Source of the DNA: Chrysomallon squamiferum
Taxonomy: Eukaryota > Mollusca > Gastropoda > Neomphalida > Peltospiridae
DNA: 55,000 bases
Reading direction: 5' to 3'
Assembly: GCA_012295275.1 (NCBI GenBank)
Contig: CM022669.1
Location: 670,573-725,572, forward strand
In this document: piece after piece, positions 38,501 through 49,600 of the stretch
Numbering within the stretch: position 1 is the stretch's first letter
Layout: the number at the start of each line of letters is the position of its first letter
Program-made: the position numbers and the translations under genes
The notes under the pieces: model-generated
The model's database searches: none
What the model was told of the DNA's origin: nothing
The model's input: the letters and a program-made list of their open reading frames with translations, nothing else

Positions 38501-40450
38501 TTACACTCTGACAAAGTATGGCACTTTGTTTTTCAAGCTCAGCTGGACATTAACCCAGTGTCGCCCATCAGTGACCACACTGTCAATGCCCTGCCACTTC
38601 CCCTTCGGCAGATACACCCTCCTAGACTGCTGACCCTCACACAGGATAGGAGCCACCAGGATCCTGTCTCCTATCATGAACTCATCATCTATTGTCATGG
38701 CAACGGCATCCTTCTCATCCATCCACCACAGTGGTTTCAGAATGGAATTTCCCTTTTCACCAGACAGAGCTCGCTGCAGTTCTGGAACAATGACATTCTT
38801 CCTGATCTCCAGCAGGTCGCTGAGGATTCTCAGACTGGTCTCATTCAGAATGGGGAGGGTGGGGATTCGGAAGCTGGGGAACACCATTGCCAGCTGCAGC
38901 CACTTGGCCAGGAGGTCCTCATTGCGCGCCACATCGGCCAGACCATCGAACATGATGAGAGGGTACCCACCAATACCGAGGTGAAGAGTCAGAGGAATGA
39001 CAGAGTTGAAACATTTCACACCTTCCACATCAAACAGCTGAGCATGGACAATGGCGTACACTGTGTCTGTTGTAAAACCAGCGATGTAGTCCTCAACCAT
39101 GGTGGTGTTCAGTGAGGTGATCATGTCTGAGAAGAGTCGAGGGTAGTTGAGGAATGTGACGTTTGGATCGGAGTAGGTGATCAAGCGTGGTATCACAGTG
39201 TGTAGAAGTTTGAAAGCTTTGATGTTGTAGTCTGCTTTCAGCTGCTGCAGGTGTTGCCGGTACCAGTGTCTTGCCTCCGGGTTTGACACATCGAGGACTG
39301 CACCCTCCTTTCCTCGCCAGCTGATCAGCTTGGTTACCAGACCCATTGAGTCCTGCAGGAAATAGTTCTTTTCTATGCCCATGTAGAAGTGCTTTGACCT
39401 GTATGTGAAGAATGTGGAAATTGGAAGCATCACCTTACAATTTGTATTGGCCAGTTCATCCAGCAGGTGTTTCATTCTGAGCAGCTTGTCCTGAGAAAAC
39501 TGCAGATCTCCAAACTCATCCTCCCAGTCCCCAAAAATCTCCAGAAAATTACACTGAACTTTGGAATGAGCCAGCTGATCTCTGAACTTTGCAACATCAT
39601 CGACACTGGACAGAGCCCATATTGGATTGACAAAGATTTTACCGTTGTCTGTGTTGCTGTCTGGAGGGTGGAAATCTTCATCAGCTTCTTGGAACAGAGA
39701 CTTCTGCATGTGTTGGTGTGACTTCATCACAACGTCCTTCATGCTGTCACCGCGGCAGATGGTGTACTTGAGCAGCATGCCACCCAGTCCTGCGTCCTCA
39801 TTGGAGAACTCCGAGGCGAGACAGAACTGTTCTTTGTCTGTCACGTTCCACGTCACCATGAAAGGAACGTTGCTGTCTATGAAGATGCTAACAGCGTTGG
39901 AAGATAACCAAAACGGAACTCGATTTGTCTTCTGCTCTGTCGGGTATTTAGGATAGAAAGTCACGTTTTTTATCTTCAAGTTACTGACTGGCCAGAACTT
40001 GTGAAAATCTGCAGCATAACCAAACCACTTCAAACCAAGCAGGTAAAAACAATCCTCAGCTTTGAAGTCATCAGACAGACCTTTCCACAGCAGAGTGTAA
40101 CAGGGGACTGAACTGTTGCTGTCCTTGCTGAACTCCAGGGTAGCCATCTTGTGCCAGATCAGACAGTTGTGTACATACTGGTTGTCTACACGACACCAGT
40201 CATACGGAGTTGCCTTCAGGTGCATGCCCATGTCTCCATACAGCACTGTGTTCTCATCAGAGTTCTCAAGCTCCAGGGTTCGAACCTTGACAGTGAAGAG
40301 GAAGGAGCTGTCGAGAATAACAGATTCGACTGATGCCTTGTAGAAGAGCCAGATAGAGAAAACACCAAATGCCAGAATGCCGAAGAGGACGTAGACAGCT
40401 ATTTTCATAATCAGCCTCTTCCGCCTCTTGCTCTCCTGGGCCTGGACAGC
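38501..40450 (-). CDS. MYORG-like GH31 family protein, main coding exon (probable pseudoenzyme)
   Basis: This intact 649-codon exon ends in TAA and is GC-richer than its surroundings. Numbering below follows the joined 701-residue model. Basic KRRKR (60-64) precedes one hydrophobic segment (about 69-89), giving a type II membrane topology, as in MYORG. The lumenal part carries N-glycosylation sequons at N164, N214, N254, N482, N500 and N588. GH31 landmarks include NPIWAL (327-332), EGAVLDVSNPEARHWY (434-449), GGYPLIMFDG (546-555), KPLWW (624-628), GDRILVAP (646-653) and RRVYLPKGKW (662-671). The family nucleophile motif FKFDAGE reads FKLLHTV here, so the Asp is Leu468. The acid/base Asp seems kept at 526 (QLFDVEG). 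The substrate-binding EIDD is EIFG (356-359). The exon starts at a good acceptor (TTTGTCTCTTTCAG); 21 further codons upstream of it are intron read-through. GH31 membership is near certain. Loss of hydrolase activity is inferred. Confidence 0.93.
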   Translation of the reverse strand, partial: AVQAQESKRRKRLIMKIAVYVLFGILAFGVFSIWLFYKASVESVILDSSFLFTVKVRTLELENSDENTVLYGDMGMHLKATPYDWCRVDNQYVHNCLIWHKMATLEFSKDSNSSVPCYTLLWKGLSDDFKAEDCFYLLGLKWFGYAADFHKFWPVSNLKIKNVTFYPKYPTEQKTNRVPFWLSSNAVSIFIDSNVPFMVTWNVTDKEQFCLASEFSNEDAGLGGMLLKYTICRGDSMKDVVMKSHQHMQKSLFQEADEDFHPPDSNTDNGKIFVNPIWALSSVDDVAKFRDQLAHSKVQCNFLEIFGDWEDEFGDLQFSQDKLLRMKHLLDELANTNCKVMLPISTFFTYRSKHFYMGIEKNYFLQDSMGLVTKLISWRGKEGAVLDVSNPEARHWYRQHLQQLKADYNIKAFKLLHTVIPRLITYSDPNVTFLNYPRLFSDMITSLNTTMVEDYIAGFTTDTVYAIVHAQLFDVEGVKCFNSVIPLTLHLGIGGYPLIMFDGLADVARNEDLLAKWLQLAMVFPSFRIPTLPILNETSLRILSDLLEIRKNVIVPELQRALSGEKGNSILKPLWWMDEKDAVAMTIDDEFMIGDRILVAPILCEGQQSRRVYLPKGKWQGIDSVVTDGRHWVNVQLSLKNKVPYFVRV

Positions 40451-40464
40451 CTGAAAGAGACAAA
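40451..40464 (-). other. 3' splice acceptor of the main coding exon
   Basis: The minus strand reads TTTGTCTCTTTCAG, then GCT GTC CAG in the open frame. It is a classical polypyrimidine tract plus AG. It makes the upstream in-frame Met at 40513 an artefact, since those codons come from the adjacent minisatellite edge. Confidence 0.85.
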
Positions 40465-40477
40465 CAACTTGTAGAAT

Positions 40478-41110
40478 TACACATTTAACATGTACTTCAC
40501 ACAGTTTACACATTTAACATGTACTTCACACACACTTTACACATTTAACTTGTACTTCACACACAGGTTTACATTTAACATGTACTTCACACACAGTTTT
40601 ACACATTTAACATGTTTTACACATTTAACTTGTACTTCACACACAGTTTTACACATTTAACATGTTTTACACATTTAACTTGTACTTCACACACAGTTTA
40701 CACATTTAACATGTACTTCACACACAGTTTACACATTTAACATGTACTTCACACACACAGTTTATACATTTAACATGTATTTCACACAGTTTACACATTT
40801 AACATGTACTTCACACACAGTTTACACATTTAACATGTACTTCACACACAGTTTTACACATTTAACATGTACTTCACACACAGTTTACACATTTAACATG
40901 TACTTCACACAGTTTACACATTTAACATGTACTTCACACACAATTTACACATTTAACATGTACTTCACACACAGTTTATACATTTAACATGTATTTCACA
41001 TACACATTTTTACACATTTAACATGTACTTCACACACAGTTTTACACATTTAACATGTACTTCACACACAGTTTTACACATTTAACATGTACTTCACACA
41101 GGTTTACACA
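40478..41110. repeat. 31-bp minisatellite in the MYORG-like intron, about 20 copies
   Basis: Each unit holds TTTACACATTTAACATGTAC and TTCACACACAG. The array starts less than 30 bp from the 3' splice site of the main coding exon. Confidence 0.95.
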
Positions 41111-41540
41111 TTTTACATGTATTTCACACACAAGTTTGTTTTACATGTATTTCACACACTGTTTTACATGTATTTCACACACACTGTTTTACATGTATTT
41201 CACACACACTGTTTTACATGTATTTCACACACACTGTTTGTTTTACATGTATTTCACACACACTGTTTTACATGTATTTCACACACACTGTTTTACATGT
41301 ATTTCATACACTGTTTTACATGTATTTCACACACACTGTTTTACATGTATTTCACACACACTGTTTGTTTTACATGTATTTCACACACACTGTTTTACAT
41401 GTATTTCACACACAGTTTTACATGTATTTCACACACACTATTTTACATGTATTTCATACACTGTTTGTTTTACATGTATTTCACACACACTGTTTGTTTT
41501 ACATGTATTTCACACACACTGTTTTACATGTATTTCATAG
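41111..41540. repeat. 25-bp minisatellite derived from the neighbouring 31-bp unit, about 17 copies
   Basis: Units read TTTTACATGTATTTCACACA plus ACTG. They match the 31-bp unit minus its central ACATTTAAC part, and about four copies carry an extra TTTG. Open frames of 108-161 codons in it are repeat artefacts. Confidence 0.94.
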
Positions 41541-41874
41541 GTAAAATGGGTTAAGAGAAAAAAATTCATTCTTTTACAAATTGTTATTTATTTATTAAAA
41601 CAAACATACAATATAAATGAAACACAGGCATGCACCATACTAGTTCCCAAGTTTATTCATTTATTTGTGAACTAGGTAAAGTGACAAATGCTCTAACAAC
41701 AATCTGTGACAAATACCTCACTGAATACTCAAATAAAATCTAACACAAAATGTGTATCTGCAGTTTTTATTCTGAATGTGATGAAACAAAAGAAAATATT
41801 CTACACAGAATGAGTTGTTTGTACTTTTCAAAGTGATGAGAAGATAACACTACACAAGTAATTTGTCTGTAAAA

Positions 41875-41876
<2 letters not shown>
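41541..41876. other. Intronic unique sequence, no exon seen
   Basis: AT-rich and CpG-poor, with no splice-bounded open frame on the minus strand. Confidence 0.5.

Positions 41877-41958
<82 letters not shown>
41877..41958. repeat. CT microsatellite, 82 bp
   Basis: Pure CT then a short CTGT run. Confidence 0.97.
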
Positions 41959-41962
<4 letters not shown>

Positions 41963-42049
41963 GTCTGTTACACACAGGAGACAGGCTGACACTGAGTGAC
42001 ACTGCAGTAATCTGGTTAGTGACTGAATCTAGTGACTGTCTGGTTAGCA

Positions 42050-44045
42050 TTATGTAGTGACAGCATGTAACACTGTGTGGTGATGTATGTAAATATAAGA
42101 CTGTGTGGTGATGTGAGTATGTAAATATAACACTGTGATGTGAGTATGTATATATAACACTGTGTGGTGATGTGAGTATGTAAATATAACACTGTGTGGT
42201 GATGTGAGTATGTAAATATAACACTGTGATGTGAGTATGTATATATAACACTGTGTGGTGATGTGAGTATGTAAATATAACACTGTGATGTGAGTATATA
42301 TATATATAACACTGTGATGTGAGTATGTAAATATAACACTGTGTGGTGATGTGAGTATGTAAATATAACACTGTGATGTGAGTATGTAAATATAACACTG
42401 TGTGGTGATGTGAGTATGTAAATATAAGACTGTGGTGATGTGAGTATGTAAATATAAGACTGTGTGGTGATGTGAGTATGTCAATATAACACTGTGATGT
42501 GAGTATGTAAATATAACACTGTGTGGTGATGTGAGTATGTAAATATAACACTGTGATGTGAGTATGTAAATATAACACTGTGATGTGAGTATGTCAATAT
42601 AACACTGTGATGTGAGTATGTAAATATAACACTGTGTGGTGATGTGAGTATGTAAATATAACACTGTGTGGTGATGTGAGTATGTAAATATAACACTGTG
42701 TGGTGATGTGAGAGTATGTAAATATAACACTGTGTGGTGATGTGAGTATGTCAATATAACACTGTGTGATGATGTGAGTATGTAAATATAACACTGTGTG
42801 ATGTGAGTATGTAAATGTGTGATGTGAGTGATGTAAAATATAACACTGTGTGGATGTGATGTGATGTGAAAAAAATATAACACTGTGTGGTGATGTCAAT
42901 ATACATAACTGTGATGTGATGTAAAATATAACACTGTGATGTGAGTATGTCAATATAACACTGTGTGGTGATGTGAGTATGTAAATATAACACTGATGTG
43001 AGTATGTCAATATAACACTGTGGTGATGTGAGTATGTCAATATAACACTGTGTGGTGATGTGAGTATGTAAATATAACACTGTGTGATGATGTGAGTATG
43101 TAAATATAACACTGTGATGTGAGTATGTAAATATAACACTGTGTGATGATGTGAGTATGTAAATATAACACTGTGTGGTGATGTGAGTATGTCAATATAA
43201 CACTGTGTGATGATGTGAGTATGTCAATATAACACTGTGTGATGATGTGAGTATGTAAATATAACACTGTGTGGTGATGTGAGTATGTAAATATAACACT
43301 GTGTGGTGATGTGAGTATGTAAATATAACACTGTGTGATGATGTGAGTATGTAAATATAACACTGTGATGTGAGTATGTAAATATAACACTGTGATGTGA
43401 GTATGTAAATATAACACTGTGATGTGAGTATGTAAATATAACACTGTGATGTGATGTATGTAAATATAACACTGTGTGGTGATGTATGTAAATATAACAC
43501 TGTGTGGTGATGTGAGTATGTAAATAGAACACTGTGATGTGAGTATATAAATATAACACTGTGATGTGAGTATGTCAATATAACACTGTGTGGTGATGTG
43601 AGTATGTAAATATAACACTGTGTGGTGATGTGAGTATGTAAATATAACACTGTGTGATGATGTGAGTATGTAAATATAACACTGTGATGTGAGTATGTAA
43701 ATATAACACTGTGTGGTGATGTGAGTATGTAAATATAACACTGTGATGTATGTAAATATAACACTGTGATGTGAGTATGTAAATATAACACTGTGTGATG
43801 ACGTGAGTATGTAAATATAACACTGTGTGATGACGTATGTAAATATAACACTGTGTGGTGATGTGAGTATGTAAATATAACACTGTGTGGTGATGTGAGT
43901 ATGTAAATATAACACTGTGATGTGAGTATGTAAATATAACACTGTGTGATGATGTGAGTATGTAAATATAACACTGTGTGATGTGAGTATGTAAATATAA
44001 CACTGTGATGTGAGTATGTAAATATAACACTGTGATGTGAGTATG
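42050..44045. repeat. 2-kb minisatellite with 27-bp and 32-bp unit classes, about 65 copies
   Basis: All units share GTATGTAAATATAACACTGT and end GATGTGA. The long class inserts TGTGG or TGTGA, adding 5 bp. The classes are intermixed with short irregular copies, especially near 42800-42930. Minus-strand frames up to 301 codons (repeating HTHITVLYL) are artefacts. Confidence 0.96.
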
Positions 44046-44937
44046 TACTGGACAGTTTATTTTTGAAACTCCTCTGGGCCAAATGGTTTAATCTTTGTAT
44101 TGATTTGTGATCTGCTGGAGGACAGTCTTGTTAGACAGAAGAAACTCGTTTTTAACTCTCTGTTCTTTGATTTGAAAAAGTGTTTGTTTTGAACAGAAAT
44201 ATAATTAACAAAGAAGAAAATTGGATTTAAAAGAAGCAGAGTTCAGAGTTGTTAGCATGCTAAGTGTGCATTGATCACAGAAAGCAGCTGATTGTAGTCA
44301 CTAACTGTGACACTAGACTACAACTTCACATTTCACAAATGTAATAAACAAACATCATAGACATTATAAGTGACAAAATTAAAGGTGTCGCTGTCAGTAA
44401 ATTTAAAAACAAAATTCAAACGCAAATTACACTTTACAGTTATTAAACATTTCAGGCTCTGGAAGTATTATTTATATCCTACAGTTCAGAGTGAAATGTT
44501 TTCCAACACCAAACGAAAATATTTATTTCTTTAAAACTTGTGTTCCAAGCATCACCTCATTCTGACAGTTTATGTACACACCTGTGACAGGTGAAAGAGA
44601 AACAGGTACAGGTGTGTGCTTTAATCAGCTTGTTCCACTGTGATAAACTGATGTTTGTGTTTAACGTTTATCTACACCCAGTCCCCTGGCAGTTTGTTCT
44701 CTGGGATGAAATTACCACCAGACGCAGCCTGCTGCCTGCAGAGATAACGTTTCAGAAACAAGTAGAGAAATGTAGAAAACGTTATTATAAAATGAAAACT
44801 GTGGTAAAATGTTTTACTGTTTTTAGTTTAGAGAACTGGTAGGTTGTAGGATCACTTCTCATCAGAGTTGTGTTTGCCTGCTCCAGTCAGTGACACACAG
44901 GTTGAAACCTGCTGGACTCTGAGTTAAAAACGAGTGG
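44046..44937. other. Intronic unique sequence, no exon supported
   Basis: A plus-strand frame at 44591-44842 and a minus-strand acceptor-like CTCTGCAG near 44740 were inspected. Neither yields a supported exon. Confidence 0.45.
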
Positions 44938-45393
44938 ATTTCACACTGTGCTAGTGCGAGTGGATTTCACACTGTGCTAGTACGAGTGGATTTCACACTG
45001 TGCTAATACGAGTGGATTTCAGAATTTGCTAGTACGAGTGGATTTCACACTGTGCTAGTACGAGTGGATTTCACACTGTGCTAGTACGAGTGGATTTCAC
45101 ACTGTGCTAGTACGAGTGGATTTCACACTGTGCTAGTACGAGTGGATTTCACACTGTGCTAGTATGAGTGGATTTCACACTGTGCTAGTATGAGTGGATT
45201 TCACACTGTGCTAGTAATGAAGTGGATTTCACACTGTGCTAGTACGAAAGTGGATTTCACACTGTGCTAGTAACGAGTGGATTTCACACTGTGCTAGCAC
45301 ACTGTGCTAGTACGAGTGGATTTCACACTGTGCTAGTATGAGTGGATTTCACACTGTGCTAGTATGAGTGGATTTCACACTGTGCTAGTACAT
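44938..45393. repeat. 26-bp minisatellite, about 17 copies
   Basis: The unit is TACGAGTGGATTTCACACTG followed by TGCTAG. The single CpG in the unit is TpG in several copies (TATGAGTGG). Confidence 0.95.
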
Positions 45394-45867
<474 letters not shown>

Positions 45868-45911
45868 ACTTATTTTTACTGATCACACTGTACAGAAGAA
45901 AACTAGTTATC

Positions 45912-46073
45912 TACACACAAACACACAAACACACACACACACACACAGATACACACACACTCACCCATACAACACACACACATACACACAAATACACACA
46001 AACACACACACACATACATACACAGATACACACACACTCACCATACAACACACACACATACACACACACACAA

Positions 46074-46157
<84 letters not shown>
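45912..46157. repeat. CA array with 60-100-bp higher-order duplication
   Basis: The segment ACAGATACACACACACTCAC plus CATACAACACAC occurs twice (about 45945 and 46022), so the CA array grew by segmental duplication. Confidence 0.93.
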
Positions 46158-46158
<1 letters not shown>

Positions 46159-46590
46159 TTTTACTAATAAAACCCACATTGTTATTGCTCAGCATAATTT
46201 TGATATTTTTAGTTCTCCAGACGTGACTCGCATTTTTAACAAACAAAATTCAAAGCTAGAATAAAATGAATGTTGTCAATATTCAACACTGACATGTTTA
46301 CAATAATATCTACATTCTGACTGGTTAGTGTTTAAGAACATAAGTCTAGACCGACCAATCAGAAATCTTGTTATTTACCAGAGACTAGAAGATAATGAAT
46401 ATTATTAAATATATTTGTGTTAAAGTGGCACGAAACTGAGTGTGATTGATTTTGTTGTGTAAAATTATTTTTATTTGTGTCTCAAAAGCTTTTATTCTGT
46501 GACCTGTCTTAGTTTTAGTTATATATAATTAATAATGAAAATAATAAAAATAAAATATTTATGTCAAACAAAGAAAAAAAAAAGAAAGAA
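46158..46590. other. Intronic unique sequence, no exon seen
   Basis: AT-rich and CpG-poor. No open frame supported. Confidence 0.5.
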
Positions 46591-46594
46591 ATAT

Positions 46595-46830
46595 GTTTGA
46601 GTGGATTTGTATGTGTTTGTGTGCATGTGTGTATGTGTTTGTATTTTTATCTGCACAAGTGTATGTGTGTATGTTTGTATTTGTATCTGCATGTATGCTT
46701 GTATTTGTATTTGTATCTGCATGTGTGTATGTGTTTGTGAGTATGTTTTTGCATGTGTGTGTGTCTGTGTATGAGTGTGTGTGTGTGTGTCTCTATGTGC
46801 TGTCTGCATGTCAGTGTGTGCAAGGAAATT
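46595..46830. repeat. TG/TTTGTAT degenerate array
   Basis: TGTGTATGTGTTTGTATTTG-like units, degenerate, ending in a TG run. Confidence 0.88.
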
Positions 46831-46905
46831 TTAAAATTTCCAACAAAATTAAATTATGATGGATATATATATATTTTTTGAAATCTTACAAACAAACAAA
46901 CTTAC

Positions 46906-47061
46906 CACATCTTTTGTTAAAGCAACAAAAACAGAACATGGGCTGTTAGTTTTACACTTCCATTTTGAGTTCTGCATTGAGTCTGAACTCACAGAATGAG
47001 TTAATTCACTCACAATGAACCGAGAAAATAGAAATAGCTTACTTTGTGTTCTGTGACCCAT
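46906..47061 (-). CDS. Candidate first coding exon of the MYORG-like gene (N-terminal cytosolic tail)
   Basis: The 52 codons from ATG at 47061 end exactly at a strong splice donor (GATGTG then GTAAGT). The exon closes in phase 0, and the main exon's acceptor at 40450/40451 also opens in phase 0, so the two join in frame. The joined protein is 701 residues, close to the roughly 714 of human MYORG. The encoded tail (MGHRTQSKLF to VALTKDV) has no membrane segment and would lie in the cytosol before the KRRKR anchor. An in-frame TAA lies 14 codons upstream with no Met between, so this ATG is the first usable start. TTTTCACAG ends one base before the ATG, so it may be a further acceptor with a 5' UTR exon beyond. 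The exon is CpG-poor like its surroundings. An extra exon in the intron cannot be excluded. Confidence 0.55.
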
Positions 47062-47866
47062 TCTGTGAAAATATACGTGAAGTATATTAATTTGAAATGC
47101 TTAGTTCATTAAAAAAATAATAATTTTTAAAAATAATAATAAACCAAAAAAAAAAAAAAAAAAAACAAATAATACTATACAGCATAATAAATAAATGAAA
47201 TGAGATAAATAAATAAATATAAAAAGAAAAATAGAAAATGTAAAATCGTTCCTGTGTTAGTTAGCTCACAATACAGTTGTTGTATTTTATTTTAAACTCA
47301 ATCACAGATCCTGGTGTTTAGTTTTACTTACTAAATCACAACATTCAGCATTTTCACATACAGCAGAAACACAGAGTATACAATTATCAAAAAACACAAA
47401 CACCTGAAGTCAAAACTGCCCCCACCAAAAAAAAAAAATTGAAAAATAAAATAAAATAAATAAACATAATCAATTAATAAAAAAATAATAAATAATAAAT
47501 TAATATAAAAATATAAAAATAAACAAGTACAAAAAACAAAAAACAAAAAAAAAAAAACATCAAGAAAAAAATCAAAAAACACCCACAACAAAATAAATAA
47601 AAGTAAATGAAAAGAAATAAAAATATCCACCACAAAAGTACATAGTAGCTACTTCTCTGGACTGACTTACGTACATTTTTTTGAAAGGGGTCACAATTAA
47701 AAAGCTGTGTAGAAGTACTACCTGTGTGTTGTGTTATCTGTTTGTAAACAAAGGTTTCGTGTTACTGCTGTTATGAGCACTGTACAAGATAACAGATGAC
47801 AGACTTTATTAATATAACAACCAGCTGAGGTAAACACAGCAGCAGACTTAGACTTTTGTTGGAAGC

Positions 47867-47870
<4 letters not shown>
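47062..47870. other. Upstream flank of the candidate first exon; A-rich low complexity
   Basis: A runs at 47147-47165 and 47547-47557 and AAAT-rich sequence (47440-47620). No TATA box or initiator could be distinguished from the AT-rich background. A 5' UTR exon could lie here or further right. Confidence 0.45.
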
Positions 47871-47900
<30 letters not shown>

Positions 47901-47963
47901 AAACACAAACACAGACACACACTAACACACACAGACACACTACACACACACACACAGACTAAC

Positions 47964-47998
<35 letters not shown>

Positions 47999-48700
47999 AC
48001 ACACACTAACACACACACACACTAACACACACAACACACACAGACTACACACTAACACACACACACAACACACACACTAACACAACACACAGACACACAC
48101 TAAAAACACACACACACACACAAACACACAGACTACACACACACTCACACACACAAAACACACAAACACACACACACTAACACACACACGACACACTAAA
48201 ACACACTACACACTAACACACATACAGCCTACACACTAACACACACAGACACACACACTAACACACACACACACTAACACACACACACACACACTAACAC
48301 ACATACTACACACTAACACACACATTAACACACAGACTACACACTAACAGACACACACACTAACACACAGACAGACACACACTAACAAACACACACAGAC
48401 ACACAGACATAACACACTAATACACACAAACACAGACAGACTACACACTAACACACAGACACACATGCACTAACAGACACACAAACTAACACACACACAG
48501 ACATACACACTAAAACACACAGACACACACTAATACACACACAGAGACAGACACACACACAACAAACACACACACAGACACACACTAACACACACAGACA
48601 GATATACACACTAACACACACAGAGACATACTACACACTAACACACACAGACACACAGACAAACACACACACACACTAATGTACACACACAGACAGACAT
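47871..48700. repeat. CA-rich array, about 830 bp, ACACACTAAC units
   Basis: CA dinucleotides with recurring CTAACACACA, ACAGACACAC and CTACACACTA variants. Thymine-containing interruptions recur about every 15 to 30 bp. Confidence 0.95.
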
Positions 48701-49465
48701 CTGGACTACATGTATGAGCTAACTGCAGACTGTTATCAGCTGATGTTATTTCTTTTTTTGAAGTTTGTTTATTTTTATTATATAACTGTGTTTCAGGGAT
48801 TACTTTATAACAAAAAAAAAAAAAAAAATAATAATAATAATAATAAAATAAAATAAGAAACAGAAATCCTCCTCCCAAAAAAAAAAAAAAAAAAAAAAAC
48901 CACTCTAGAAAACTAAAAACATAATGATAATTAAAAATTAAAAATTAAACAAACCAAAAAAAGTAGACATTTTTATTGCTATTTTTAAATACTTTTGATT
49001 CACAGCATGCTGTTATTACTGATGTTATAAATAATGTAACAATTTTTCATGTTTAACAATTTTTCAAAAAAAGTACACTTACACAGAATAAAATGAACAT
49101 TTGATATACTTAGCACAGTAAATATTTCATGGTTTTTCTTTCAATCTTAGAAAAAATAAAAATAAAAGATATTTTTTTATTTATCTTGATTTATGTCTAC
49201 TACTGAAAATCAGTACACGTGTGTAACTGTGTGTCACACAACACAATGACAGACACAAATTTCACTCATTTTTAAAATTGTTTTTAAATTAGATCACTGT
49301 GAGTCACTGTGTCTGTGGGTGTTTGGACAGTTTTCTGAATGTAAAACAGTTTAAACATCACAAACTTCACTGACAGAACCAAAACAAGCAAGTCTACAAC
49401 ATCTGCTCAAAACACAAACTGAACATTAATTTACCACATCAGTTCATTTGTTTATCTATTTATCG
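48701..49465. other. AT-rich CpG-poor sequence, no gene seen
   Basis: A runs at 48810-48828 and 48877-48899. No open frame with coding character. Confidence 0.5.
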
Positions 49466-49495
49466 CTCTGTTTATTTATTTATTTATATTTATAT

Positions 49496-49526
<31 letters not shown>

Positions 49527-49600
49527 TCTTTTTATTTATTTATTTATTTATTTATCTCTCTATTTATTTATTTATTTATTAATTAATTTATTTATTTATT
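49466..49600. repeat. TTTA array
   Basis: TTTA repeats with ATCT and ATTA interruptions. Confidence 0.94.

Noticed and set aside
38468-39115. 215-codon plus-strand open frame (and others at 38676, 39467, 39627, 40116)
   Set aside because: They lie antisense to the MYORG-like exon, whose minus-strand frame carries clear GH31 motifs. They are shadows of it.
40451-40513. First 21 codons of the large open frame (MCKLCEVHVK...)
   Set aside because: They read through the polypyrimidine tract and the edge of the minisatellite, upstream of a strong splice acceptor.
41055-41554. Plus-strand frames of 108-161 codons (HTHCFTCIS repeats)
   Set aside because: Translation of the 25-bp intronic minisatellite.
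42050-44082. Minus-strand frames of 242-301 codons (repeating HTHITVLYLHTH)
   Set aside because: Pure translation of the 27/32-bp minisatellite in several frames at once. No unique coding sequence.
44591-44842. 83-codon plus-strand frame inside the intron
   Set aside because: Non-repetitive but with no recognisable domain or splice context, and lying antisense within the intron.
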